29,802 bases of DNA from assembly GCA_044375275.1 (NCBI GenBank), contig JBILMZ010000015.1, positions 1 through 29,802 on the forward strand. Reading direction: 5' to 3'. This document shows positions 1 through 7,923 of the stretch, piece after piece. The notes beneath the pieces were generated by a model. It worked only from the letters and a program-made list of their open reading frames with translations. It ran no database searches and was not told where the DNA came from. Origin of the DNA: SZUA-430 sp044375275. Its GTDB lineage: Bacteria > Pseudomonadota > Alphaproteobacteria > Micropepsales > Micropepsaceae. Positions within the stretch are counted from its first letter, which is position 1. Every line of letters starts with the position of its first letter. Both the position numbers and the translations under genes were made by a program.

Positions 1-307
1 TGATTGGTTTTGTATGCAGACCCATGGCCGATGGCCCCCGTGTGTGGAGCGTTTTGACGGACACGCAGGCGTGCGTGCTCAGCTGCCGGAATGCCGTCAG
101 AACGCGTTTGGTGATGTTGAATCGTGAGCCGGTTCAGAATTTGCCCAACCGCAACCAGCTCTTACACAAGCACCATGAGTCACGCGTGACTCGGCGTCAA
201 TAAGTGTTTTGAATCAGAAAGTTAACGCCTGAATCGATATTGAATCCTCAACTCCGTCACCCACTACATCTAGACCATGACTCTCCACGCGGTTGTGCAT
301 AACTCGG
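1..307. other. Left-edge stretch without a recognisable gene
   Basis: No supported gene was found here. Two plus-strand frames are open from the window edge, to stops at 125-127 and 201-203, but neither translation resembles a known protein, and no minus-strand frame has a usable start. Base composition is more AT-rich from about 195 to 260 than in the coding regions. The only clear structure is the 16-bp palindrome at 177-192. The stretch lies downstream of the DUF979 gene, and no hairpin followed by a T-run, as in an intrinsic terminator, is obvious on the minus strand. Confidence 0.5.
177..192. promoter_or_regulatory. Perfect 16-bp palindrome, possible operator
   Basis: The sequence GAGTCACGCGTGACTC is an exact inverted repeat with no spacer. 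It sits in non-coding DNA at the left end of the window, about 115 bp past the end of the DUF979 gene. A dyad of this length without a T-tract is more like a dimeric regulator's binding site than a terminator. The regulated gene, if any, would lie beyond the window edge. The regulator is unknown. Confidence 0.35.
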
Positions 308-1261
308 TTAATCGAACGCGAGTGCGTACATGAGCGTCGTGTTGATGATGAGCATCGCGATCGCCGTCGGAATTTGCATGCGAATGACGAGGTTGCGATC
401 CTTCAGGTCGAGCAGCGCAGCGGGCACGATGTTGAAGTTCGCAGCCAGTGGCGTCATCAGCGTCCCGCAAAACCCCGCAAGCATGCCGATGGCTGCGACC
501 GCTGCAGGGTCTCCTCCAAATTTCTGGATGAGAAAGGGTATGCCGACGCCGGCCGTGAGCACCGGAAACGCCGCGAACGCATTTCCCATCACCATCGTAA
601 AGAGCGCCATGCCGACGCAGTAGACAATGACGGCAACAAGAAGACTGTCCTGCGGCACGACCTGCGTCGCAAGCTCGCCCACGACATTGCCGACACCCGC
701 CAGCGCAAACACGGCACCAAGCGACGCCAGCATCTGCGGCAGCAGCGCGGCCCATCCGATGGTGTCGACGAGGCGTCGACCTTCCTGGAACGGCGCCATG
801 ACGGGCTGGCGGAACAGCCAGAGTGCCGTGAGCCCGGCAAGCACCGAGGCGATCGCAAGAGATATAAGTGTCGACTGCTTCGGATCGGCCAGCGGCACGT
901 CACCGATGAAGATCGACTTGAGCGCGAAGGTCCCGATGAGCGTGATGATCGGGATCATGAGCGCCGGGATCAGCAGCTTGTGCCCAAAGGTGAGAGCCAG
1001 CTGCTGGCGCTGCGCGGGGCTGGTCGTTTCAACCCGCCCGATACCGAGACCGCCGAAGCCGGCGACAAGCGCCATCGCGAGCACCAGGACACCATTGCCG
1101 AGGTCGCCCAGATAATCGCCGGCCAGGAAGCTCACGGCGAAGAGCCCCCAGAACAACGCCGTTGTGAAACGCTTCGGGTTGGATGTGTCGCGCAGGCTCA
1201 GCCACGCAAACACGCAGAAGAGGAGGCCGGCCAGTATATAGAGTGCGGAATAGGTAATCAT
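308..1261 (-). CDS. DUF979 family inner-membrane protein
   Basis: This 317-residue protein is almost entirely hydrophobic helices and is an integral inner-membrane protein of the DUF979 family. An upstream extension is possible in the same frame. I chose the ATG at 1261 because it starts directly on a hydrophobic helix (MITYSALYIL) and overlaps the stop of the preceding DUF969 gene by 4 bp (ATGA), typical of translational coupling. DUF969 and DUF979 are nearly always encoded as a pair, so they probably form one two-component permease. From memory, the pair often neighbours 5-oxoproline or pyroglutamyl-peptide genes in other bacteria and has been proposed as a 5-oxoproline transporter. No such genes are visible here, so the substrate remains open. 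It is the last gene of the radical SAM-rnhB-DUF969-DUF979 operon. Confidence 0.85.
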   Translation of the reverse strand: MITYSALYILAGLLFCVFAWLSLRDTSNPKRFTTALFWGLFAVSFLAGDYLGDLGNGVLVLAMALVAGFGGLGIGRVETTSPAQRQQLALTFGHKLLIPALMIPIITLIGTFALKSIFIGDVPLADPKQSTLISLAIASVLAGLTALWLFRQPVMAPFQEGRRLVDTIGWAALLPQMLASLGAVFALAGVGNVVGELATQVVPQDSLLVAVIVYCVGMALFTMVMGNAFAAFPVLTAGVGIPFLIQKFGGDPAAVAAIGMLAGFCGTLMTPLAANFNIVPAALLDLKDRNLVIRMQIPTAIAMLIINTTLMYALAFD

Positions 1262-1935
1262 GGCTGGCCCTCCGTCTTGCGGGCGCGCAGCGTCCGGTCG
1301 AAGAGGTACAGGCGGACGCCATGCACGACGAACGCCGCGATGGCCGTCGGGATGGCCCACATCGAAAGCTCCAGCGGCGCGACGATGATGTTGTTTGATG
1401 CAAGGAAGCCAACCATCAGCAGGATCGAGCCGATGGCCAGGAACACGTCCTCGCCAAAGAACAGCCCGACATTGTCGGTAGCGGCAGACATTGCGCGCAC
1501 CTTCTCCTTGTCATCCGGTAGCAAGCTTTCGTTTCTCAGCTCGGCCGCAGCTTCGGCCATGGGCGCGATCAGCGGTTTTACGGTTTGGGCATGTCCCGCA
1601 ATGGACAGGAGGCCCATCGCGGCCGTGATCTGTCGGAAGGCCAGATACGCGATCAGCAGGCGCCCCGTCGTAACCGCCTGAAACCCGGAGATCAGCCGCT
1701 TGGCATGTTCCTGAAGTCCCGCGCGCTCCAGGACCCCGATGACAGGCAGGACCAGCCAGGCAATGCTGACAAAGCGGTTGTCATTGAACGCTTTGCCAAA
1801 GGCCGAGAGCACATCGACAGCCGACAGCCCGGCCAGAAGTCCCGTGACCAGGGCCGCGGTGATGACCACGAGCAACGCATTCAGGCGCAGCGCAAAGCCG
1901 ACAATGACGACGGCAACGCCCAGAAGTATCAGCAT
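1258..1935 (-). CDS. DUF969 family inner-membrane protein
   Basis: This 225-residue protein has several hydrophobic helices and belongs to the DUF969 family, the obligate partner of DUF979. The ATG start at 1935 opens straight into a membrane segment (MLILLGVAVVIVGFALRL). Its TGA overlaps the ATG of the DUF979 gene by 4 bp, and the gene lies 24 bp downstream of rnhB. The conserved pairing and coupling suggest the two proteins assemble into one membrane transporter. The substrate is not shown by the sequence. The family and membrane nature are well supported, while the transport role is inference from family context. Confidence 0.85.
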   Translation of the reverse strand: MLILLGVAVVIVGFALRLNALLVVITAALVTGLLAGLSAVDVLSAFGKAFNDNRFVSIAWLVLPVIGVLERAGLQEHAKRLISGFQAVTTGRLLIAYLAFRQITAAMGLLSIAGHAQTVKPLIAPMAEAAAELRNESLLPDDKEKVRAMSAATDNVGLFFGEDVFLAIGSILLMVGFLASNNIIVAPLELSMWAIPTAIAAFVVHGVRLYLFDRTLRARKTEGQP

Positions 1936-1959
1936 GAGGTCCTTCTCCCTTGATCGGGG

Positions 1960-2568
1960 TCAGGATGCAGCCTTCCTTGTCACCTGCGCAACCGGGGCAA
2001 AGCTTGTTCGATGCTGGGGTGTGGCTCCCAGGCGCATAAGCGCCTCCATGTGGTCGGCCGTGCCGTAACCCTTGTTGCGCGCCCAACCATAGCCGGGGTG
2101 CACGAGGTCGAGCTCGCACATGACGCGATCCCGCGTCACCTTGGCAATGATCGAGGCCGCGGCAATGGAGAGCACTTTCGCGTCGCCTTTGACGACGGCA
2201 TTGGCCGGGCAGGGAAGCCCAACGGGCACGCGGTTTCCGTCCACGAGCGCCAGCACGGGCCGCAGCGGCAGCGCCTCAACAGCGCGCGTCATCGCCAGCA
2301 TCGTCGCTTGCAGGATATTGATGCTGTCGATTTCCTCGACCGTGGCCATGCCGATCCCGACGGCGAGCGCCTTTTTCATGATTTCATCGAAGAGCACTTC
2401 GCGCCGCGCCTCCGACATGGCTTTGGAATCGTCGACGCCCTTGGGCAGCTTCCGCGGATTGAGCATCACGGCCGCGGCATAGACGGGCCCGGCCAGCGTT
2501 CCGCGCCCGACTTCATCGATGCCGGCCACGGGCCCTTCGGCCTTGCGCTCCATGGCGAAACTCGGCAT
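1960..2568 (-). CDS. rnhB: Ribonuclease HII
   Basis: Cytoplasmic endonuclease that cuts the RNA strand of RNA-DNA hybrids and starts removal of single ribonucleotides misincorporated into DNA. The 202-residue protein has the family signature GIDEVGRG (residues 16-23, metal-binding D18 and E19). Further expected acidic metal ligands are D110 in the ALVDGN segment and about D129 in KGDAKV. The signature is followed by TLAGP instead of the usual PLAGP, a mild variation. The ATG at 2568 is used; an in-frame ATG five codons later would also keep the whole domain. It starts 12 bp after the radical SAM gene, so the two are surely co-transcribed, which makes it a candidate member of the SOS-controlled unit if the box at 3730-3744 is real. 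Confidence 0.95.
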   Translation of the reverse strand: MPSFAMERKAEGPVAGIDEVGRGTLAGPVYAAAVMLNPRKLPKGVDDSKAMSEARREVLFDEIMKKALAVGIGMATVEEIDSINILQATMLAMTRAVEALPLRPVLALVDGNRVPVGLPCPANAVVKGDAKVLSIAAASIIAKVTRDRVMCELDLVHPGYGWARNKGYGTADHMEALMRLGATPQHRTSFAPVAQVTRKAAS

Positions 2569-2580
2569 CGCAGAAAATCC

Positions 2581-3705
2581 TTACAAGAGCGTCAGCTGAT
2601 CGCCCGCCTTGGGTGGTGGTGCGAACAGGTCGGTCCTCTGGGGAGACCACTCCCGGTTCAGCCCCAGCCGATCGCAGGCGAGTTTAAAGCGCTTCGCGAT
2701 CAGTTCAGCATAGGTGCCCGTGCCCGTCATGCGTTTTCCCCACTCGGCATCATAGGCCTTGCCCTGGCGCATGGAGCGCAGGATGGACATTACATGCTTG
2801 GCGCGACCCGGATGCGAAGACTGCAACCACTCCTCGAAGAGGTCCTTGATCTCCAGTGGCAGCCGGAGGACGATATAGGCGGCGTTCCGCACACCGGCAT
2901 CATGAGCGCGCTCGAGGATGCCTTCCAGTTCATGATCGGTCAGGGCGGGCACGAGGGGCGCCGCCATGACAGTCGTCGGGATACCGGCAGACGATAGTTC
3001 CTTCAGCGCCTCGAGCCGCCGCTCGGGCGTGGGCGCGCGCGGCTCCATCGAGCGGGCGATCTTGCGGTCAAGCGACGTGACGGAAATCGCGACACGCGCC
3101 AGGTTCATCGACGCCATCTCCGAGAGGATGTCGAGATCGCGCAGCACGCGGTTGGACTTGGTGACGATGCTGACGGGATGCCGGAAGTCACGCAGAACCT
3201 TCAGGATCTCCCGCGTGATCTGGTAGCGGCCGTCGATGGGCTGGTAGGGATCGGTGTTCGTGCCCAGCGCCATGGGCTTCACCTTGTACCCGGGCCGACG
3301 CAGTTCCGCTGCAAGCAGGGACGCCGCCTTCGGCTTCGCAAAAAGCTGTGCCTCAAAGTCCTGCCCGGGCGACAGTCCCAGATAGGCATGCGTCGGCCGT
3401 GCAAAGCAGTAAATGCACCCGTGCTCGCACCCCCGATAGGGATTGATCGAGCGGTCGAAGGGCAGGTCAGGTGAGTCATTGCGCGTGATGATGCTGCGCG
3501 AGGCATCGATCGCGACACTCGTCTTTAGGACAGGCGGCTCCGCATCCAGCGTACCCCAGCCATCGTCGGTGAGCACCCGATGCGTGCGCTCAAACCGGCC
3601 GGTGGCATTGCTGACAGCCCCACGACCGTTCACCCCACCCGGATGCGCCGCAAACTCCCCGTCAGCGACACCCCTGAAGCCGTATCCCATGATGTTCTTT
3701 CCCAT
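2581..3705 (-). CDS. PA0069-family radical SAM protein
   Basis: A 374-residue radical S-adenosylmethionine enzyme. The cluster motif is C-x3-C-x2-C at C93, C97 and C100, in the stretch INPYRGCEHGCIYCFARPTH. This matches the PA0069/Rv2578c group, which resembles spore photoproduct lyase-like proteins. The three cysteines coordinate a [4Fe-4S] cluster that cleaves SAM to a 5'-deoxyadenosyl radical. The substrate of this group is not established; the relation to photoproduct lyases suggests nucleic-acid repair. The start is ATG at 3705, with a second in-frame ATG at 3690 (MGYGFRGV) equally possible. It leads a minus-strand operon with rnhB 12 bp downstream. A GAAC-N7-GAAC direct repeat, the alphaproteobacterial LexA box read on the other strand, lies 24 bp upstream of the start and would fit DNA-damage control. 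Confidence 0.9.
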   Translation of the reverse strand: MGKNIMGYGFRGVADGEFAAHPGGVNGRGAVSNATGRFERTHRVLTDDGWGTLDAEPPVLKTSVAIDASRSIITRNDSPDLPFDRSINPYRGCEHGCIYCFARPTHAYLGLSPGQDFEAQLFAKPKAASLLAAELRRPGYKVKPMALGTNTDPYQPIDGRYQITREILKVLRDFRHPVSIVTKSNRVLRDLDILSEMASMNLARVAISVTSLDRKIARSMEPRAPTPERRLEALKELSSAGIPTTVMAAPLVPALTDHELEGILERAHDAGVRNAAYIVLRLPLEIKDLFEEWLQSSHPGRAKHVMSILRSMRQGKAYDAEWGKRMTGTGTYAELIAKRFKLACDRLGLNREWSPQRTDLFAPPPKAGDQLTLL

Positions 3706-3729
3706 GCCGCTTTGTTATCACGGCATTTA

Positions 3730-3744
3730 GAACAATACAAGAAC
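3730..3744 (-). promoter_or_regulatory. Putative LexA (SOS) box of the radical SAM-rnhB operon
   Basis: Read on the minus strand the sequence is GTTCTTGTATTGTTC, an exact GTTC-N7-GTTC direct repeat with a T-rich spacer. That is the established LexA operator of Alphaproteobacteria. It ends 24 bp before the radical SAM start codon, in the position expected for a repressor overlapping the promoter. I noticed no second such box at other gene starts in the window. The match is exact but short, so a binding or induction test would be needed for certainty. Confidence 0.65.
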
Positions 3745-3975
3745 AATCAGTCCGGGTCTGCCTTCCGGGCCACAATTTCAGGCACCAATCCGCCGGACCA
3801 CCTGCAACAGGAGCTATGGCAATAACTGATAGGGGGGCTGGAAATGCTGCGTTACAGGGATGATGTTTGCTGCCCGGCGCTAGCTTTGGAGGTGCCGCCC
3901 GGGATAGTCTACTTCGTTGTCAGGTTTTGCAAAGCTTCGATCTTGGACCCAAAAGCATCAGTGTCACGATCATCC

Positions 3976-4431
3976 ATGATTGAAATCCGCAAGGCCGACA
4001 CAAAGGACATCCCCGACGTGGCGGCCGTGTTCATCGCCTCCCAGGCCGACGCATTGCCCTACGTCGCGAAGCTGCACACGCCCGAGGAAACGTTCCGCTT
4101 CATCGCGGACAACGTATTCGTCACCTGCGAAGTCTGGGTGGCGATGGAAGCCGACCGCATCATCGGCATGATGGCGATCAACCGCTCGCACATAGATCAC
4201 CTCTACCTGCAGCCGGGCTTCTACCGCCGCGGCATCGGCACGAAGTTGCTCAATCATGCCAAGCGCTGCAGGCCGACCGGGCTGACGCTTTATGCCTTCC
4301 AGGAAAATGTGCGCGCCTGCACCTTCTACAGGAACCACGGTTTCAGGGAGCTCGAGCGCGGCGACGGTTCCGACAACGAAGCCGGCAGGCCCGACATCCT
4401 GTTCGAGTGGAAACCCGAAGTGGCTCACTGA
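3976..4431 (+). CDS. GNAT-family N-acetyltransferase
   Basis: A 151-residue single-domain acetyltransferase that would transfer an acetyl group from acetyl-CoA to an amine; the substrate is unknown. The acetyl-CoA pyrophosphate-binding loop is visible as RRGIGT (residues 84-89), preceded by the strand IDHLYLQPGFY. The FYRNHGF segment near 115-121 is the usual late GNAT motif. I start at the ATG at 3976 because the fold begins there (MIEIRKADTKDI). An in-frame ATG at 3844 follows a good ribosome-binding sequence (AGGGGGG, 6 nt away) and would add 44 residues, but that extension has cysteine-rich, non-GNAT sequence and less GC-biased third positions. The stop codon interleaves with that of the convergent hydrolase. 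The 3706-3975 intergenic DNA holds the SOS box and otherwise nothing clear. Confidence 0.8.
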   Translation: MIEIRKADTKDIPDVAAVFIASQADALPYVAKLHTPEETFRFIADNVFVTCEVWVAMEADRIIGMMAINRSHIDHLYLQPGFYRRGIGTKLLNHAKRCRPTGLTLYAFQENVRACTFYRNHGFRELERGDGSDNEAGRPDILFEWKPEVAH

Positions 4432-5477
4432 CGCTTCGTCGACGGCATCGCTGCTTCGTCGATAAGGATCTTGCGCACAAGCGCGAGCTGCGGAACCGAT
4501 GGCTCATGCCCCGTGCCGGGCACGAGGTGGAACTGCTTGCGGGGCGCACGGATCTTGTCGAAATAGAGCTTTGCCAGCTCAGGCGGCGCAGTCAGGTCTT
4601 CAGCGCCGGCGACCAGATAAACGGGCACGCCATAGTCCAGGCTGCGCGATGCAAGATCGACCTGCATCAGGGGGCCGGACAGGGTCATCCCCCAGAAGTG
4701 GATGAACGAGAAATCGTCAGCCGCTTCGTTCATTGCTTCTTCCTGGGCAGATGCATACTCGGACGAGATAGCCCTGGGCGCGAGCGGCGCGGTCACAATC
4801 CGTGACTGATAGGTGCGAAGCCAGGTCCTGAACAGGGGCCACTTCCGGATCGTCTGCCAGGGCGGCGCACCAAGGGAGGTGAGGGCATCGATGGCGGTTT
4901 GGTCACCCGCTGATCGCGCCATCTGAAGCACGCGTGCATACCCGGCAGCGATAGAGGCCTGCAAATTCACGACGGGTGCAAACCCGACCATGGCGTCGAA
5001 AAGGTCGGGTCGCGCCTGAACCATTTGAAGGCCCAGCATGCTTCCCCAAGAGCCGCCGGTCAGCATGATGCGATCTTGGCCCAGATGGGTCTTGAGAAAC
5101 AAGGCGACTTCGATCCCGTCCTGCACCATCCGCTCGATGGTCATCGTGTCCGCGATGGAAGGACCGCTCTTGCCGAAGGTGCGCCCGGCACCGCGCTGGT
5201 CCCATTGCACGACAGTGAAGTCTCGATCCCATCCGGCAAACATCGACGCTGCATACGGGCTCCACGCATTGCCAGGACCGCCGTGGAGAACGAGCAGCAC
5301 CGGCTTGGCACGATCGGCTCCCTTGATCGAGATCCATTGTTCAATCCCGCCAATGCGGACATAGCGCCCCTCTTCGATGGGCGTCGGCGCAGCCCGGGCG
5401 GGAGTTCCTGCAGTCAAAGCCAGTGAGATGACTGCGGCGCACAGCGCCTGCAGAATGAAAATGCGACGACGATTCAT
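4425..5477 (-). CDS. Exported alpha/beta hydrolase, prolyl aminopeptidase-like (S33)
   Basis: A 350-residue secreted alpha/beta hydrolase. An N-terminal signal peptide is clear: RRR, a hydrophobic run, then an ARA-AP cleavage site near residues 28-31. The oxyanion-hole motif HGGPG (65-69) and the nucleophile elbow GGSWG (Ser143) match the prolyl iminopeptidase group of peptidase family S33. The acid is probably the Asp in AGAEDLTAPPE (about 293), and the base the His in PGTGHEP (about 323). It probably removes N-terminal proline or another small residue from peptides in the periplasm, but the cap domain decides specificity and I cannot read that. The gene lies 81 bp downstream of moaB on the same strand and may have its own promoter. 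Its TGA overlaps the stop of the convergent GNAT gene. Confidence 0.85.
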   Translation of the reverse strand: MNRRRIFILQALCAAVISLALTAGTPARAAPTPIEEGRYVRIGGIEQWISIKGADRAKPVLLVLHGGPGNAWSPYAASMFAGWDRDFTVVQWDQRGAGRTFGKSGPSIADTMTIERMVQDGIEVALFLKTHLGQDRIMLTGGSWGSMLGLQMVQARPDLFDAMVGFAPVVNLQASIAAGYARVLQMARSAGDQTAIDALTSLGAPPWQTIRKWPLFRTWLRTYQSRIVTAPLAPRAISSEYASAQEEAMNEAADDFSFIHFWGMTLSGPLMQVDLASRSLDYGVPVYLVAGAEDLTAPPELAKLYFDKIRAPRKQFHLVPGTGHEPSVPQLALVRKILIDEAAMPSTKRQ

Positions 5478-5558
5478 TGGGTATCTACTCCACGTCAGCA
5501 GGGTCCGGTACGGCAGAAAGCACAGTTACCGAAATCGCTCTGATGACGGCACGAAGGG

Positions 5559-6122
5559 TCAATCGCGCTTGCGTTCCGCCTGTGGCAGATGTTCCTGCAA
5601 TCGCGGAATGAGCTCGACAAGGTTGCACGGGCGATGGCGGGAGTCGAGTTGCCACTTGAGGATGCCGTCCCATCCGTCTTTCACGGCACCGGTCGATCCT
5701 GGCAGGGCAAACAGGAATGTACCGCGGGCGAGGCCAGCGCAGGCGCGGCTCTGGATGGTCGATGTGCCCACCTTCTCGAACGAGATCTGGTGGAACAGCG
5801 CCGAGAACCCGTCGATTTCCTTCTCGAAGAGCGGCCGCATGGCTTCCACCGTCACGTCGCGTCCTGTGAGGCCCGTTCCTCCCGTCGAGATGATGACATC
5901 GACATCGGACCGCGCGATCCACTTCTTCAGGAGTTCGGCAATCGACATGACATCGTCGCGCAGCAACGCGCGGTCGGCCAGGACATGCCCGGCGCCGGTC
6001 AGGCGTTCGACGAGCGTGTCGCCCGACGTATCGTTCTCGCTCGTTCTCGTGTCGGACACCGTCAGTACGGCGATGCGGACGGGATGGAAGGGCTTCGTCT
6101 CGTCGATCCGGCTGGCTGACAT
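5559..6122 (-). CDS. moaB: Molybdenum cofactor biosynthesis protein MoaB
   Basis: A 187-residue member of the MoaB/MogA family, whose members bind molybdopterin and in some cases adenylate it before molybdenum insertion. The molybdopterin-binding signature STGGTGLTGRD is at residues 79-89 and the second conserved loop ALPGST at 139-144. The protein is slightly longer than E. coli MoaB, with extra residues at both ends. The ATG at 6122 follows the lytic transglycosylase stop by 6 bp, so it is the last member of the UDG-transglycosylase-moaB unit. There is no other molybdenum-cofactor gene in the window. MogA is the alternative name to consider, since the two are paralogous. MoaB fits better by length and the absence of a MoeA-like fusion. 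Confidence 0.9.
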   Translation of the reverse strand: MSASRIDETKPFHPVRIAVLTVSDTRTSENDTSGDTLVERLTGAGHVLADRALLRDDVMSIAELLKKWIARSDVDVIISTGGTGLTGRDVTVEAMRPLFEKEIDGFSALFHQISFEKVGTSTIQSRACAGLARGTFLFALPGSTGAVKDGWDGILKWQLDSRHRPCNLVELIPRLQEHLPQAERKRD

Positions 6123-6128
6123 GTCAGG

Positions 6129-7892
6129 TTACCGGCTGAGCGAGGCGACGCGCTCGCGCGGGTTCCACTTCACGACGGGCCATTCACCGCGCGCCAGCTG
6201 GTCGAGGGTGGTCTTCTTCTCGCCGAGGCGGTCCTGATAGATCCAGTAGTTGGCCACCACGCGCTCGATATAGCCTCGCGTCTCGCGGGCAGGGAGGCTC
6301 TCGATGAAAAGCAGCGGATCGTTCTTGTGGTCCACTTCCCGGAACCATTTCTGGAGGTTCCCGGGACCACCATTATAGGACACCAGCAGCTTGATCAGGT
6401 CGCCGTCAGGCTCGACGAATGACATCATCTTCTGCACGTAGCGCTGGCCCACGCTCAGGTTGAAGGCGGGATCGAACAGTTTCGCCTTCGCACCGGGATT
6501 GTCCAGCGTCGTATCCTTCATCGTGCCCGCTGCGGTCGCGGGCATCAGCTGCATCAGGCCGCGGGCATCGGCGGAACTGGTCACCCGCATCTGGAATTTC
6601 GATTCCTGCCTGACAATGGCGTGGACCAGGGCGGGATCAACCTGCCAGCCATCGGAGGGCTTCACGCTCATGATCGGATACGCCGCCGCCTTCAGTGCCG
6701 GATCGCGTGCTGCGTGCGCACCCAGAAGCTGGATATGCGCGAAACCCAGGTCATGCGCGAGGGCGATGAACGCCCGGTCGAGTTCCGGATTGAGCCGGCC
6801 ATGCGCGCGCGCGATGGAGCCTTCGGCAGGTTCCATTTCGCCGACCTGGTAGAGCCCGACGCCGCGCGCGATTCCGTTCACCTTCACGAGGCGCTGGAAG
6901 CTGCTCTTGTCGAGATCAGGCTCATTCCACGAGAAAGGCGCCTCGCGTCCCAGCGTGTGCAGCGCCAGCAGGCCATAGAAGGTGCGCGGCTTCTGGGAAG
7001 CAATGTCGAGCATGCGGGCGACATGTTCGGGCTGTCGTGCGATCAGGGCGCTGCGTGCGGCCCAGAAGCCGGCTGCAGACCGCAACCACGACGTGGACGC
7101 AGGATTGTCAGCCATGGCGATGAAATGCTTCGCCGCCAGTTCGTATTTTTCAAGGCGGAAGGCCGCAAGGCCTGCAATCCAGTCGGCCTCCGGCACTTCA
7201 TCGCGCACGCGTTCGGCAACATTGTCGGCGATCAGCAGTGCCGACGTCGAGTCACCAAGGTAATATTGTCCCGCAGCGATCTGGTGCGTCAGGCGACCAT
7301 AGTCTGACTTCGTGAGTTGCGTGCGCATCTCGGCGCTCTCGAGATACTTCGCGGCGTCCTGCATCTTGCGCGCTGCAATGAGCCCGCGCAACTTCTTCGA
7401 AATCGCCTCGGCCTGCGGTGAAGTGAAACCGGCTGTCGAGTCGGCATCGTCATCGCCGGTACCGCGGATGATGCGGCGCGGCGGTTCCTTCAGTTCGCGG
7501 GCGCGTGACGGGTCCTTGCGTGTGGCGAGCAGGTGAATGCGCGCCGCTTCCGGATAATCCGAATGGGCCTTCAGCCATGACTTGAGTTCGTCGAATCCAG
7601 CCACGGTATTCGGGCTCAGGAAGCCCTTGGCGGCGACATGCCCCAGAAGCGACTTGTCCTTCACCTGCGCCGACAGCGCGAGAACCTTCTCCCTGTCACC
7701 CGCGGCCGCAGCTGCAAACATGTCCCGATAGGTCGCCTCGTCGGCATCACTCAGGACGCGCACGTAGCCGGGCGGGTTTGCGGCGCTGAGATTTGATGCG
7801 GGACCCAGCGTGAGAAGCAGGGCGATGGCGAGGACGCGGAACAGACGGGGGGCCATGCATGGTTTCCGTGAACGACGAAGGATCGCATTCAT
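6129..7892 (-). CDS. Soluble lytic murein transglycosylase (SLT family)
   Basis: A periplasmic lytic transglycosylase that cleaves the MurNAc-GlcNAc bond of peptidoglycan with formation of 1,6-anhydro-muramic acid. From the ATG at 7892 it has 587 residues: a signal peptide (hydrophobic segment LFRVLAIALLLTL, cleavage near LSA-AN), a long alpha-helical solenoid like the U-domain of Slt70, and a C-terminal SLT domain. The catalytic glutamate is in VRQESKF (about E430), followed by the conserved SSADARGLMQLMP and LVSYNGGPGN motifs. A GTG at 7934 would extend the protein into the upstream stop region and an ATG at 7856 would give a shorter signal peptide. I prefer 7892, which lies 31 bp after the glycosylase stop. 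A basic C-terminal tail follows the catalytic domain. Confidence 0.9.
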   Translation of the reverse strand: MNAILRRSRKPCMAPRLFRVLAIALLLTLGPASNLSAANPPGYVRVLSDADEATYRDMFAAAAAGDREKVLALSAQVKDKSLLGHVAAKGFLSPNTVAGFDELKSWLKAHSDYPEAARIHLLATRKDPSRARELKEPPRRIIRGTGDDDADSTAGFTSPQAEAISKKLRGLIAARKMQDAAKYLESAEMRTQLTKSDYGRLTHQIAAGQYYLGDSTSALLIADNVAERVRDEVPEADWIAGLAAFRLEKYELAAKHFIAMADNPASTSWLRSAAGFWAARSALIARQPEHVARMLDIASQKPRTFYGLLALHTLGREAPFSWNEPDLDKSSFQRLVKVNGIARGVGLYQVGEMEPAEGSIARAHGRLNPELDRAFIALAHDLGFAHIQLLGAHAARDPALKAAAYPIMSVKPSDGWQVDPALVHAIVRQESKFQMRVTSSADARGLMQLMPATAAGTMKDTTLDNPGAKAKLFDPAFNLSVGQRYVQKMMSFVEPDGDLIKLLVSYNGGPGNLQKWFREVDHKNDPLLFIESLPARETRGYIERVVANYWIYQDRLGEKKTTLDQLARGEWPVVKWNPRERVASLSR

Positions 7893-7923
7893 ACGGGCAC
7901 GCTTCGTGCCAAACAAGCCAACG

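Noticed and set aside
1..203. Partial plus-strand frames open from the left window edge
   Set aside because: The ends at 127 and 203 do not resemble any known C-terminus; too short to support.
293..1681. Long plus-strand open frame (462 codons) across the DUF979/DUF969 genes
   Set aside because: Highly charged His/Arg/Asp-rich translation with no domain; it is antisense to two membrane proteins with recognised families and is an artefact of high GC content.
2011..2997. Plus-strand open frame of 328 codons across rnhB and the radical SAM gene
   Set aside because: Antisense to two genes with clear motifs; composition is atypical and no motif is recognisable.
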